Source of the DNA: Tachypleus tridentatus
Lineage: Eukaryota; Arthropoda; Merostomata; Xiphosura; Limulidae
NCBI RefSeq assembly: GCF_004210375.1
Contig: NC_134827.1
Span: 101,913,285 to 101,977,284, forward strand
Length of the DNA stretch: 64,000 bases
Reading direction: 5' to 3'
The position numbers and the translations under genes are program-made. Below are positions 10,645-21,704 of the stretch, in pieces. A model generated the notes under the pieces. That model made no database searches. It was given only the letters and a program-made list of their open reading frames with translations, and was not told where the DNA came from. The first letter of the stretch is position 1; every line of letters starts with the position of its first letter.

Positions 10645-11770
10645 GTGAAATATATATCTGATCTCCTCTCTATCTTAATATCTGATGGCCATGAAGTTGC
10701 AGATGCACAGAGCATTGCCAATACTCTTGGAGACTTCTTTTGTTGTGTATGTAGCTCTTCAAACTTATCCCCTTTCTTTTTAGCTATTAAAACACAGGCA
10801 GAGCATCTGCCTCTTTCCTTTTCAACTGACCATTCCTATGACTACAATCGCCCTCTTACACTGATGGAACTCAAGCTTGCAATACATCAGTCGGATCTGA
10901 TAATATACATTATGAGATGTTACGCCACCTTTCCCAGAACTCTTACTATTCTCATAGCTGTCTGTAATTGGATATGGCAGGAAAATGTCTATCCAGATGC
11001 TTGGATACTCCCTATTCTGAAATCTGGGAAGAATCTAACGATTCCTTCAAATTACCATCCAATTGCTTTGACAAGTTGTCTCAGTAAGATCTTAGAGGAG
11101 ATAATCAATGCTTGCTTCTTTTGGTTTCTTGAATCAAACAATCTCCTCTCATCTACTCAGTGTGGGTACCGAAGACAACATTCTATAATAAACCACTTAA
11201 TTTGCCTTGAAACATCAATCAGAGAAGCCTTTTTAAGGCGACAATATCTTGTTATTGTTTTTTTCAATTTAGAAAAAGCTTATAATACAACATGGAGATA
11301 TGGCCTCCACTCATATGGTTTGCATGGCAACTTGCCACTTTTCATCAAGCAATTCTTAATGAAGTGCCAATTCCAAGTCCATGTGGGCTCAACACTTTCT
11401 CATTTTTTTTCCACAGGAACTTGGAGTCCTTCAGGGCTGTATTCTGAGTGTCACATTTTTCATTATAAAGATTAATGTCATCAGTGAACAGCTCCACCCC
11501 TACAGTTGCAAACGGTCTTTTGTTGATGACTTTCACAACTCCTCTCAGTCATTCAGCAAACTGCAATCATTCAGATACTCAAGTGGACCACAGCAAATGG
11601 TTTTAAACTTTCACTCTCCAAAACCATTTGTATACGTTTCTGTTGCAAACGGAGAATCCACCCAGATCCAGAACTCTGTCTTGATGATGATGTACTTCCT
11701 GTTGTCCCTGAGGCAAAGTTCTCAGGTCTTATATTTGATTGTAAATTAAATTTTATATCGCATATCAAGC
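10645..11770 (+). pseudogene. LINE reverse transcriptase domain
   Basis: RT blocks follow in order: PILKSGKNLTIPSNYHPIAL (block 1), TSCLSKILEEIIN, STQCGYRRQHSIINHLICLE (block 2), VFFNLEKAYNTTW (block A), then after a frameshift QELGVLQGCILSVTFF (block B) and SFVDDF (block C, the usual F/Y-A-D-D). In block A the expected FDLEKAYD reads FNLEKAYN, so the first catalytic Asp is lost. The frame breaks at about 11450 and again near 11600. Product: a dead reverse transcriptase of an I-like LINE. Confidence 0.85.
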
Positions 11771-12229
11771 AACTTCATATCAAATGTCTGAAAGCATTGA
11801 ATATTCTCCGTGTCCTCTCTTTTACTTCTTGGGGAGCAGATCGATACTCCATGCTCAAAATTTATCGTGCCCTGGTCCGATTCAAACTTGACTATGGGTC
11901 TTTGGTTTATGGTTCTTCCAGATCTTCAGCACTGAAAATGTTGGATCCTGTCCATCACCAGGGGCTTCGGCTTTGTATTGGTGCTTTTCATACTTCTCCC
12001 GTGCAAAGTCTGTATGTGGAATCTCATGAACCCCCTTTGTATATTTGCCGTTTACAACTGTCTCTAATGTATGCTTCCAAACTTTGATCCTTACCACAGC
12101 ATCCTACCTGAAGTTGTATTTTCCAACCACAATGGACCATACTTTTTAATAACAGAAAATCTGCCGTTGTTCCTTTTAGTCTCCATATCCAGGCTCAATT
12201 AGAAGAATTGGATTTATCCTTGAAGAACA
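11771..12229 (+). pseudogene. LINE ORF2, thumb and connection region
   Basis: A frame from 11797 reads MNILRVLSFTSWGADRYSML, YRALVRFKLDYGSLVYGS and LDPVHHQGLRLCIGAFHTSP, the usual stretch between RT and RNase H (compare W(G)AD...LL..Y...R..LDYG). It ends at a stop at 12085. Same dead ORF2. Confidence 0.75.
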
Positions 12230-12700
12230 TTGCTGCTTTTTTCAAATCAGCCTATTCTACCATGGCAACTAACTGTCCCCAATTGTAACCTATCTTTGAG
12301 TAATCTGAGGAAAGCAGATACACCCGATTGGAAATATCGCACTTTCTTTGCTGGACATCTTTCATATGATCCTTCCATTCCTATACATACAGATGGTTCC
12401 AAATCGGATGACTCAGTGGGCTCTGCTATGGTTTGTTATAGTTCGGTTGTAGCACACAAAATCCCCCCTACAGTTTCTGTTTTCACTGCCGAATTGTATG
12501 CCATCTCTCTTGCCCTAAATCATATTGAACTAATGCAATATACAAATTTTACAATATATACAGACTCACCCAGCTGTCTATTGGCCCTGGAATCATTCCA
12601 TGATAGTCATCACCCTCTTCTCATCAATATCAAAAATAAACTGGCTCATCTTTCTCTCTCATCTGTCTCAGTCCACTTCTGATACCAGGTCATGTTGGTA
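12230..12700 (+). pseudogene. LINE RNase H domain
   Basis: IHTDGSKSDDSVGSAMV (first Asp), FTAELYAISLAL (Glu), IYTDSPSCLLAL (second Asp) and, after a frame break at 12680, IPGHVGICENE (His) follow in the order and spacing of RNase H. The catalytic D, E, D, H residues are still readable. This domain separates the element from Jockey and CR1 types, which usually lack it. Confidence 0.85.
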
Positions 12701-13132
12701 TTTGTGAGAATGAGCTATGGTCCAGTTATCACATCCAGATTGTACACCAGATGGCAGGCAACCTGGAAAGAACAACACAGTAACAAGCTTTTTCAACTCA
12801 AACCTTCTCTAGGTCTTTGGCTCTCTTGTTTCTGTGAGGATCGAAGAGAGGAGGTTGTTTTAGCAAGGCTACACATTGGTCATAGTTTTTCAACCCACCA
12901 CTTCCTTTTATCTGGTACTGCTGCACCATTGTGTGGTCTATGTGGCACTCAGATCACAATCATCCACAATTTATCATCATGCCATCGTTACAACCTAGAA
13001 CGACGACACCATTTTAAAGATATTTGTAAGGCAGGTTTGCCCTTGACTTTGGCCTATGTTATAAATGATACTGCCCATCTCACTCATGTTTTTATATTTT
13101 TAAGAGCCAGTGGTCTTTTACACTTAATTTAA
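12692..13132 (+). pseudogene. LINE ORF2 C-terminus with zinc-type motif
   Basis: LYTRWQATWKEQHSNKLF, VVLARLHIGHSFSTHHFLL and PLCGLCGTQITIIHNLSSCH form the usual C-terminal part: C..C, then H and C, spaced like a CCHC finger. The frame ends at the TAA at 13130-13132, likely the native end of ORF2. Confidence 0.75.
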
Positions 13133-13434
13133 GGTTGTTTATCAGACTATATAGTGTTTTAGCATGATTTCTTTTACACATTTTAATGTTCTAACAAGAT
13201 TTCTTTTACACATTTTAATGTTTTAACACAATTTGGAAAAGCCAATTTCAGGTGACTGACTGCAAATTCGATCTTGATGCTTCAGTCTTCCTGGCACATT
13301 TCAATTTTTATTTTGACTTGAACCCAGGATTGAAAAGGTGTATGTCTTGCTTCAGTCTTCCTGGCAGTTCCTAATTTTACATATTTTACTTTTTACCTTA
13401 ATTGCCCTGTACTTATACTGTACTACATCTTGTC

Positions 13435-13493
13435 TGGCACAGATAGCCTTGCAGCTTTGTGCTCATAAACATTGAATACCTACCTACCTAAGT
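13435..13493 (+). repeat. LINE 3' tail with CCTA repeats
   Basis: GGCACAGATAGCC, a short gap, then AGCTTTGTGCTCATAAACA and TACCTACCTACCTA. The CAGATAGCC...AGCTTTGTGC part is shared with the tails of SINE-A and SINE-C and, more loosely, SINE-B in this window. A short tandem repeat at the very end is usual for I-like LINEs. Confidence 0.8.
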
Positions 13494-14394
13494 ACAGATT
13501 GAACTTGAAAAAAGGAAGGTTTGAATTAGAAGAACAAGTCCTGTAAGTATCCAAAAAGATGAAAAGCTAGAGAGATGACCAGAACCTTTGAATTATTTAT
13601 GAAAAGCCAACAGTTAAAATTACTTTGGCTTTAAAAACCCTAGGTTTTAGCATGACGGCAACACGTGTAACCTGTGTTTACAAGTTATTGTCAAAATGAT
13701 TAGGAAGTAATTTCGTGGTTCACGTTTACACGATATTTGAAGACCACAATAAGACCAGGTTGGAATTATCGCAAGTCATGGATAAATGGTTATTGTATGT
13801 TATGTTTAATAAAACCATGGCTTATAACAGTAATTAGTTCTTATTTGTTATTGTTTCTGAGTTTAATTACACAGGCTGTTAATATACTAGTTACATTTTA
13901 TAACGTACGATTTTATCTTAAGAGCATTTAAACATAATCTATACAACACTAATAAAAAAGGCAAAAAAAAAAAGCGAATGTTAGGCCTAATGTTTATAGG
14001 AATATTCTGGGCTTTGTATCGATGGCCATTTGTGAGATTCCGCTGTTTTTTATCGTTACATAAATTTGCTGCCAGGTTAAATAACTGAGGACCACAAACT
14101 AGTGTAGAATAACAAAATTGTATTGAAATCGCACCATACAATACAATACATGCAAATAAGAGAAATTATAAACCAGATGCACAAAATGTAAAACTGTATT
14201 TACAGAAATATAACATAGATGGTTTAAGAAACTATGATTTATTTATTTTTCAGCCGTTTTTTTTTCATGTGTTGTCTCATACTTGAATTAGAAAAAAAAA
14301 AATGTTAGATATATTGGGTGTCGCCAGTGTTTTTCTTTTTTGTTGTTGTTGTTCTTTCGTTTTTGGGTGTTACCACTGAGTTAACTTTCTGGAA
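13494..14394. other. unassigned AT-rich sequence
   Basis: No gene or repeat recognised. Confidence 0.4.
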
Positions 14395-14620
14395 TTGGGG
14401 CCGAGCGCGGCTCAGTGGTTAGTGTGCTGGACTATGGAGCCGAGGTTTCATGATTTACCACTAAAAACGCACACTCGTACTTTCGAGTCATCCTGAAGGA
14501 GATCTTCCACGAGTCGTACCCCTAGCCGTGGTCAGCAAAGGTCAGTGATTGTTACAGATGATATTCCACGATCACAAAGGCCAGGTCAGTGGCAACAATA
14601 ACAACAACAAAATACTCTCA
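14395..14620 (+). mobile_element. tRNA-like repeat, family D
   Basis: The head GGCCGAGCGCGGCTCAGTGG then TTAGTGTGCTGGACTATGG resembles a tRNA D-arm and anticodon region. The body (AGTCATCCTGAAGGAGATC and following) differs from SINE-A. It ends near an AACAATAACAACAAC tail. A weak relative is at 45698-45810. Confidence 0.5.
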
Positions 14621-15862
14621 CGTCATATCCGTTCAAGTGTTAAATACCCCAAGCTGTTTGAGAGTAAAATGGCTATTCACGCTATTTAACTCTTAAATAT
14701 ACCGATCAAAAGGCCATACCCAGCGGTTATATATTTATATACGATCAGTTTGTAAAAACGGGCGACGTAGACGGGTGGATTATGGAAAGCATCAGAGTTG
14801 GGAAGTGTTCTTTTAACATGCCAGACTTTAGAAAAAAAAAAAAGCCTTTTACAGTTAAACTACCTCGCATATCTATTGTGAAGACGTCAGATACAACATG
14901 ATTGGATATGACAACATAACGAACGAGGTAGTGAGACGACAAAAAGACTGGTTTATTTTACAAAACCAGCTGTCACGTGTTCGTATTGTTCATCGTTGTT
15001 TGATAGCTAATTATTTTGCATGTTTTATAAAATAAAAATTTTATGAAAATCGCGTTCGTAACGAAAAGTAAGTGATATAAAAACCACCCTAAAATTCGCG
15101 AACAATTTCTTCAGGAAAAAAACCTACTTAAACCGAAGGCTTAATTACGAGGCAACCTGTTTAATCAATAGAAGGTGGCTTTGAATAAGTTGCCCTAACG
15201 AAATACTGAGCGAAATAAAATCGATAACAAAACAACAACTGTTATAGAGTTTGTGATCATGTTTTTTTAAGATACTGTAATTAGCAATATTAGAATACCG
15301 ATTAATTTGGCAGTGGGAAATTTACCTATCCCCTGAATTTGAAAACCTAAGACACAGAGAAAACAAATATGAGTTTTACCATGTAAAAAAAGCACCCAAA
15401 CACTGAGGTCAGCACCTAAAAACATCTATAAAGTTGAGTAGTTTTAACGTGGAACAACTTCTGTGGTTAGGTTGCTTAAGAGACAGAAAGTAAATAAGAT
15501 ACCGTTTCTGTATTAAAACTTCAACTAAAATATAACTGGGTTTTCTTTTTTGTTTAGAAAAGAGCTGCTGTTTATTGTGTAGTAAAACAAAAGTTAAAGT
15601 CAAGAAGCACGAGATTTAATTTCTTGTTATTTGTATCGTTTGAGAAAAAAAAACTTGGAAAAAAAACGATTTTTGAGCAAAGCAGACTCAAACATTTAAG
15701 TTGGAGAATAGAGGCTTGAAATCATTCAGATTTGGATGTTGTTAAAAATACAATAAACTTATATGTATTGAAACAGCTATGAAAAGAAAAGGCTTAATAG
15801 CTCACTTAACTGTGTTCATATGTTCCATGTTATTGTTGATATTAATCTCATCAATACATTGC
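14621..15862. other. unassigned AT-rich sequence
   Basis: About 1.2 kb; no gene or repeat recognised. Confidence 0.4.
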
Positions 15863-15985
15863 GTGTGTGTGTTTTCTTATAGCAAAGCCAAATCGGGCTA
15901 TTTGCTGAGTCTACCGAGGAGAATCGAACCCCTGATTTTAGCGTTGTAAATCCGTAGACATAGCGCTGTACTAGCGGGGGTGCAA
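15863..15985 (-). mobile_element. SINE-B (tRNA-derived)
   Basis: Reverse orientation. Tail end GTGTGTTTTCTTATAGCAAAG, then GGGCTATTTGCTGAG, B box GAATCGAACCCCTGATTTT, and head TAGCGCTGTACTAGCGGGGG. Fuller plus-strand copies (56852, 57302) show the tRNA-like head CCCGCTAGT.CAGCGGTAAG. The anticodon loop TTTACAA suggests a Val-type ancestor, but the anticodon stem no longer pairs. Confidence 0.85.
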
Positions 15986-17069
15986 TACATTGCGTTAAAC
16001 GTACTTTACACTGAACCTACAGGCTTAATTTAATTATCCTATACAGTCACCCTATGTTTGGGTAAGAATTAGTACGTGCCATCTTCCCTGGGATAGCTGT
16101 TTAAGTGATGTTGCGTTTTATCATTAGACATTCGTGCGGACGTATATTTCTGAAACACTTTTTAACAACCAGTCATAGAGGTTGATCACATAGTGGCGCC
16201 ATCTAGGATTTTTAAAGTAACTTAATATTTCGTGTTTGTGGTACTAATTTCTCCTTTTTATTATTATATATATAAATATATATATATATTTCATAATATA
16301 TAGGCGCTTTTAAGTTAAACAGTTATATATGTATATTTACTTGCGGTTTTCTTTGATCCAAAAAAAGTCATACACGTGCATTACTGGAATTGTTTATATG
16401 TTCTTCATATGCTTGTGATCGTAAATTTTAAAACTACGGCTTCTGTTAGTTTGATTGTAACACCCAGAAGGCTTATTTTTTATTTATTTTTTGACAAAAT
16501 TAGGTCAGGAATCAGAGTAAACTTTTATGTGTACTTAAGGTACGGTATAAAAGTCATACATGCACACACTTCCTGTACATAGTATGGAACAATACGTTGT
16601 AACAAGTGTATATTAATCAAACCACCATCGTACAACATTGATGAATACATATTATTAAGATTGCCAGAGGTGTTGCTAAGTTCTTAAAAGACTCGGGGAT
16701 CGAGTCCAGAACTCGCAGGGATTTTCGCTGTTTCACTGTTATGTCGACCGTGGTTTTGTCGTTCTATCCTGATTTTTCAAGAGCACTAGAAAGAATTCAG
16801 GGCACTATCGTATAACATCGGAGCAAGGGCCCCGTGTGCCAACGCCTGGCGGCGTCTCTGGATATTTCACAAAAAATCTGTTGTATCAGTTGTATGACAG
16901 AAAGCTACCTAAGATATAAAACCTTTAAAAAAAATGGATATGTAGTGATAGTGACGTAAAAACATTGAATATAGCCTAGTTCATCATATCTGCTGAAAAA
17001 CAGATGAAAGGCTTGTTGGCACACAATACAAAAATACAAGGGATTTCTAATATAAGAATCTGACCCCAC
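15986..17069. other. unassigned sequence with an AT microsatellite
   Basis: Contains an (AT)n-type tract at about 16261-16302. Otherwise no recognisable gene or repeat. Confidence 0.4.
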
Positions 17070-17360
17070 AATGTCCCTGGCCGGTTGAGAGCACGATAGT
17101 GACCTGTAAACCTCATGTAATCTCAGGTCGCGGGTTCGCATCCCCGTCGCGCCAAACATGTTTGCCCTTTCAGCCTTGGGGGCGTTATAATGTAACTGTC
17201 AATCCCACTATTCGTTGGTAAAAGAGTAGCCCAACAGTTGGCGGTGGGTGGTGATGACTAGCTGCCTTCCCTCTAGTCTTACACTGCTAAATTAGGGACG
17301 GCTAGCAAAGATAGCCCTCGAGTAGCTTTGTGCGAAATTCAAAAACAAACAAAATATAAA
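17070..17360 (+). mobile_element. SINE-A, near full length, altered head
   Basis: CCTGGCCGGTTGAGAGC, then GGTCGCGGGTTCGCATCCCC, the usual body and a GATAGCCCTCGAGTAGC tail. The head carries extra bases (TGTAAACCTCATGTAATC) relative to other copies. Confidence 0.85.
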
Positions 17361-17696
17361 AGAAGATCATTCCCTGTTCCCAGTGACCCCGCATTTGTCT
17401 GTGTCAGGTTTCATGTAAGACTGTGGATCCACTTCTGAGAGATACTAAAACCTCCGTGATTCCCATGTGGGAGGCTTCATTTTGAAAATTTCCGAAATAT
17501 AAATCTTGCATAGTACTAATATTGAAGTAGATCAGTTTAGTTAAACCTGAAATCTCTTACATTTTTCTTGATAAGCCCATGTTTAGACACTACAGCCCTC
17601 GTGTTGCAATAAAAGAAAGGTGAAGCCTAAATTTGTCTGTAGAACGAGATACCTCCAATGCTATTGCCTCTTTTTGACTATCATTAGTTTTGTGTG
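17361..17696. other. unassigned sequence between two SINE-A copies
   Basis: Nothing recognised. Confidence 0.3.
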
Positions 17697-17957
17697 CTGG
17701 CCTAGCGCGTTAAGGCGTGCACTTCGTAATCTGAGGGTCGCGGGTTCGCGCCTGAGTCGCGACAAACATGCTCGCCCTCCCAGCCGTGGGGGCGTTATAA
17801 TGTTACGGTCAATCCCACTATTTGTTGGTAAAAGAGTAGCTCAAGAGTTGGCAGTGGGTGGTGATGACTAGCTGCCTTCCCTCTAGTCTTACACTGCTAA
17901 ATTAGGGACGGATAGCCCTCGAGTAGCTTTGTGCAAAATTCCAAAAACAAACAAACA
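17697..17957 (+). mobile_element. SINE-A, near full length
   Basis: TGGCCTAGCGCGTTAAGGCG head, GGGTTCGCGCCTGAGTCGCG, standard body, tail shortened by about 10 bases before GATAGCCCTCGAG, ending CAAAAACAAACAAAC. Confidence 0.9.
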
Positions 17958-19794
17958 GTTTTGTGTGCTCTTACATAGAAATGTGTGTCTTATAAATATT
18001 ATATTCGAAATCACTAACTTTTATTATATATGCAGTATTACGGGACCGTTTTATACGCTATTACTAGACGTGAAGTACGAAAAAGAATCAGACTTCAACA
18101 TAAAATAACAGTGCGATATTTAATGATCAGTAGAAACTTGAAACACGAGGTTAGCCTCAGTACCACAAACATAACTGAACTGACACGTGCAGACAAAACC
18201 GTGTTTACGTCAGTGAAATTGGTATCTATCGCATGGTATGCCGGTAGCCTTGATATGAAAAAAAAAATGCGTATTTAATTGTAAACAAATTAAATATTTT
18301 GGACAGTTAACATTGACAAATATTTTACAGTAATAGTAAATATAATAGCTGTGCCAGTAGGATATTAAATTTCGCACCCTTCACTGAAAACATCGCTATG
18401 TTTTGACACCTTGAACACTGACAGGCAATCTCACGATCGTTTAATATATTTTATCCACAAATTACCGACTTTTGTATTACCGTTTCCTACCGCTAAGGTA
18501 CACATATTGAATAATTTTGTTTTGATTGTTACAACACTCAGTGCAAAGAATTAATTAGAAGAAAAGCAGAATTACTTCTTTTTTTTTTTACATGAAACTC
18601 GTGGGTGTCCCATCAGTAAGATTATTTGTAAGCTAGGCGTTAAATGCAGCCTAATTCACCCTTTTTACTTAAAAGTGAAAAACAATTTATAATACTGTGT
18701 ATGTTTCTGTATTAACCGATTACGATTACGGGTGGATATAACAAACTTGAAGAATGGATTAACATTCTTCTTTTCTTATTCAATTTTAAATCCAAGATTA
18801 TTGGTTTAAAAAAAAATTAACGGGATAATTTAGTTGTTTGCTAGAGGGAGCTGCTAACCATACGATGTAATAATCTAGACCCTCTAGTTTCTAAAGTCTA
18901 GGGCACATTATTTCTAAATACGAATCAGTTGAAGAAGTTGTTTAGTGAAAGTTATCGCGTCTTTTCGGTTACTCTATTCGTAAGTGCAGTTAAACAAGTA
19001 AATTCATTTGTAAGTTAGGCGTGTTTCGTTAGTGAGGAACTTCCGTTGAAACATTGTTTGTGAAGTTAAGCTTACAACTTGGTTCAATGTGAAAGTAGTC
19101 TGTAGACACGTTATAAATAAACGGGGCTGTCCACCAGAGCACTAAGGATAATTAATATTTATTACTCTGGTATTTAATGTTACGTTGTTTTTGTTTTATT
19201 TTTTCATGGGATCTGTTAAACTGCACTAAAACTAATATGTGCACTCTAACATAAAGTTGAACAGTTGTGATTAAAATAATAAAGAGTTGAAGACGTTTTC
19301 TTCCTGTCATTTCGTAACGAGAAGCTAGTTTGTTTGTTTTTTTAATGAGGTATTTGTCTATAATGGTTTCAATAAAGTTCAAGGATACAGGCTAAAATTA
19401 TTTATTGGCCAGTGCAGTGTCATCGAATTTCACGTGCGTCTGACTTGTTGGTCTAAAAGTTCAGTAAGTTAAGGTCTCGAATGGTTTGAAGCGAGTGAAG
19501 ACTTTTTAAAGTTTTATTCCAGAGGATCTGGGAACCATAATAACTTACCTTTCATCATAGTAATTACTTAATATGACAGATATCACTTATCAACTTTTAA
19601 TCGACGTCGTAAGTATAAACATGTTTGATATGATAAATTTTGTCTGTTACTTTCCACAAAGTTAAGCGTTTAACAATTCAGTTTGACTATAAATCATAAT
19701 GTGAATAAATTTAGAGCGTTTAAAGCGTAGATACAGCGCTGCCTTATTACGATAGGAGCGTGACCCGAACAAAATGTACAACATTTGATATAGA
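17958..19794. other. unassigned AT-rich sequence
   Basis: About 1.8 kb. Short open frames exist (for example about 18030-18278) but show no family resemblance I can defend. Confidence 0.4.
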
Positions 19795-20182
19795 TATTCA
19801 TTGTGTCTTAAGGCGTTCGACCCGTAATCTGAGGGTCGCGGGTTTGAATCCACGTCGTATCAAACATCTTCGTCCTTTCAGCCGTGGGAGCGTTATTATG
19901 TGACGGTCAATCCCACTATTATTTGGTAAAAGAATAGCCCAAGAGTTGGCGGTGAGTGGTTTGAATCCCCGTCGTTTCAAACATCTTCGTCCTTTCAGCC
20001 GTGGGAGCGTTATTATGTGACGGTCAATCCCACTATTATTTGGAAAAAGAATAGCCCAAGAGTTGGCGGTGGGTGGTGATGAGTAGCTGCCTTCCCTCTT
20101 GTATTACACTACTAAATTAGGAATGGCTTGCGCAAATAGCCCTCGTGAAGCTTTGCGCGAAATTCAAAACAAACCAAACCTG
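19795..20182 (+). mobile_element. SINE-A with internal 117-bp tandem duplication
   Basis: After the head (GCGTTCGACCCGTAATCTG) the segment beginning TTTGAATCC at 19843 is repeated at 19960. The first unit breaks off inside GGCGGTGAGTGG and the second starts again at the B box. The second unit continues to a normal 3' end. Both units share ATCTTCGTCC and CACTATTATTTGG, changes absent from other copies, so the duplication happened after insertion. Confidence 0.9.
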
Positions 20183-21322
20183 TGAAGTATCTTGGCTTCC
20201 AGTTCGATTCTATGTTCGACTATGGCGCTAGTGGACAAACATCTGTTCAGTGTCGTTTAAGATATTGTTGTCTGCTGGCTTCTGCTATTTTATAACAACA
20301 GTACGACGTCTCTAACTTTTACTATTAAAGTTAATAGACTGTTAATAATACTATAATATTGGTTTTCAGCTTAACTGAATCTCCCTAGATGGCGCTAACG
20401 AACAACATAATATTTAATATATTGTTTAAAATATTGTCAGACAATAGGCTGCGTATTTTGATAAGTAATAATAATAATCCACTTAATTTTGTTACGAGTC
20501 TGCACAATAGGTAGCACGTAGATGGCGTAAATTGACGTCACAAAGTAACATCCAGACCTCGCAGATGCCCTTGTTTATTATTATTTTCCTATTAATGAAA
20601 AATGATTCAGAAATTCATAGCTATCAATAAGCTTTTAGAACAGAAACTATAACGTTTTACTTGTATATTGCAACAACGAATGTAATAATAGAAAAAAGGG
20701 AATCCCCAACAGCCGCTGCTGTTGTTAAAGCTCAAATCGGTCAACGGGTGGAGCTATGAGCTAAAAGTTTGCATTTGAAAGACAAGAGGGAATCCTCGAT
20801 AGCCGCGACACTTGAAATAGTTTTATCCAGGACTAGAGTAAATTACTCAACGAGTCATTCATTTCTCTTTTTATTAGCTACATTTTTGTGCGCCAGCAAT
20901 ACCTAGCGTGGGGCGCATGTGTACCCGATTCGGTTTTATTGCTGTTCAGGATCTGTACCAGCCTACTCAGAAACTAAAATTATTTTAGGCACGATTAGAA
21001 TAAATTAATCTCTGAGACTTTGGGCGTGGTCAAATACATCAATTGAAAGAATTTGACCTCCTGTGTTCGAAACTGTAATTAGATGTCAAAATCGGTAAAG
21101 AAGTGATCCTGCTATGAACTGAATGAGCTAAAATTTTATACATGAAAAAAAAAAAGCCGTTGTATAACCCGCTACACCAAGGTTAAAAAGAAAATAAGTA
21201 CGACCTGCTTGTGGTCGCACGTGTTCTGTATCAGATTTTGTATGATAGGTTAAGCATTTTAAATATTTATAAATGATATATCTATTGGTGATAGCCATGG
21301 CAGTGGTATGGCTGACAGCTTT
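20183..21322. other. unassigned sequence
   Basis: Two similar short segments (GGGAATCCCCAACAGCCG near 20700 and GGGAATCCTCGATAGCCG near 20790) may be a small duplication. No gene recognised. Confidence 0.35.
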
Positions 21323-21585
21323 GGGCCGGGCACCAGCCAGGTGGTTAGAGCGCCTGACTTGCAGTCTGAGGGTCGCGGGTTCGAATCTCCATCCCATCAA
21401 ACATGTTCGCCCTTTCAGCCGTAGGGGCGTAATAATAGTACGATCAATCCCACTATTCGTTGGTATAAGAGTATCAGCCCAAGAGTTGGCAGTGGGTGGT
21501 GATGATTAGCTGCGATTCCTTTAGTCTTTCACTGCTAAATTAGGGATGGCTAGCGCAGATAACCCTCGTGTAGCTTTGCACGCGA
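21323..21585 (+). mobile_element. SINE-A, near full length
   Basis: Starts GGGCCGGGCACCAGCCAGG, B box GGGTTCGAATCTCC, usual body, tail CGTGTAGCTTTGCACGCGA. Followed at once by a piece of the same family on the other strand. Confidence 0.9.
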
Positions 21586-21704
21586 CATTATAACGCTTCC
21601 ATTGCTGAAAATACGAGAATATTTGGTGGAAGGAATTCGAATCCGCAGAAGATTTACGAATCAAGCGATCCTGAAACCACCTGGCCATGCCGAGTCAACT
21701 TTCG
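21586..21704 (-). mobile_element. SINE-A 5' part, inverted
   Basis: ACATTATAACGCTTCCATTG, then AATTCGAATCCGCAG and ACCACCTGGCCATGCCGAG: the first about 115 bases of SINE-A in reverse orientation, joined to the 3' end of the plus-strand copy. Confidence 0.8.

Larger units (their letters stand above)
9463..13493 (+). mobile_element. I-like non-LTR retrotransposon (LINE), broken
   Basis: A nearly complete second ORF in decayed form: AP endonuclease, reverse transcriptase, RNase H and a C-terminal zinc-type motif, in that order, followed by a 3' tail ending in CCTA repeats. An RNase H domain after the RT places it in the I superfamily rather than in plain Jockey or CR1. A short frame at 9463-9525 (KKKRGRKQKDSLPSPPLK) may be the end of the first ORF, so the 5' part is missing. 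Several frameshifts and stops make it non-functional. It abuts the Penelope-like remnant on its 5' side. Confidence 0.85.

Noticed and set aside
18030..18278. 82-residue frame rich in Arg and Lys
   Set aside because: No domain recognised and length within chance expectation for this window.
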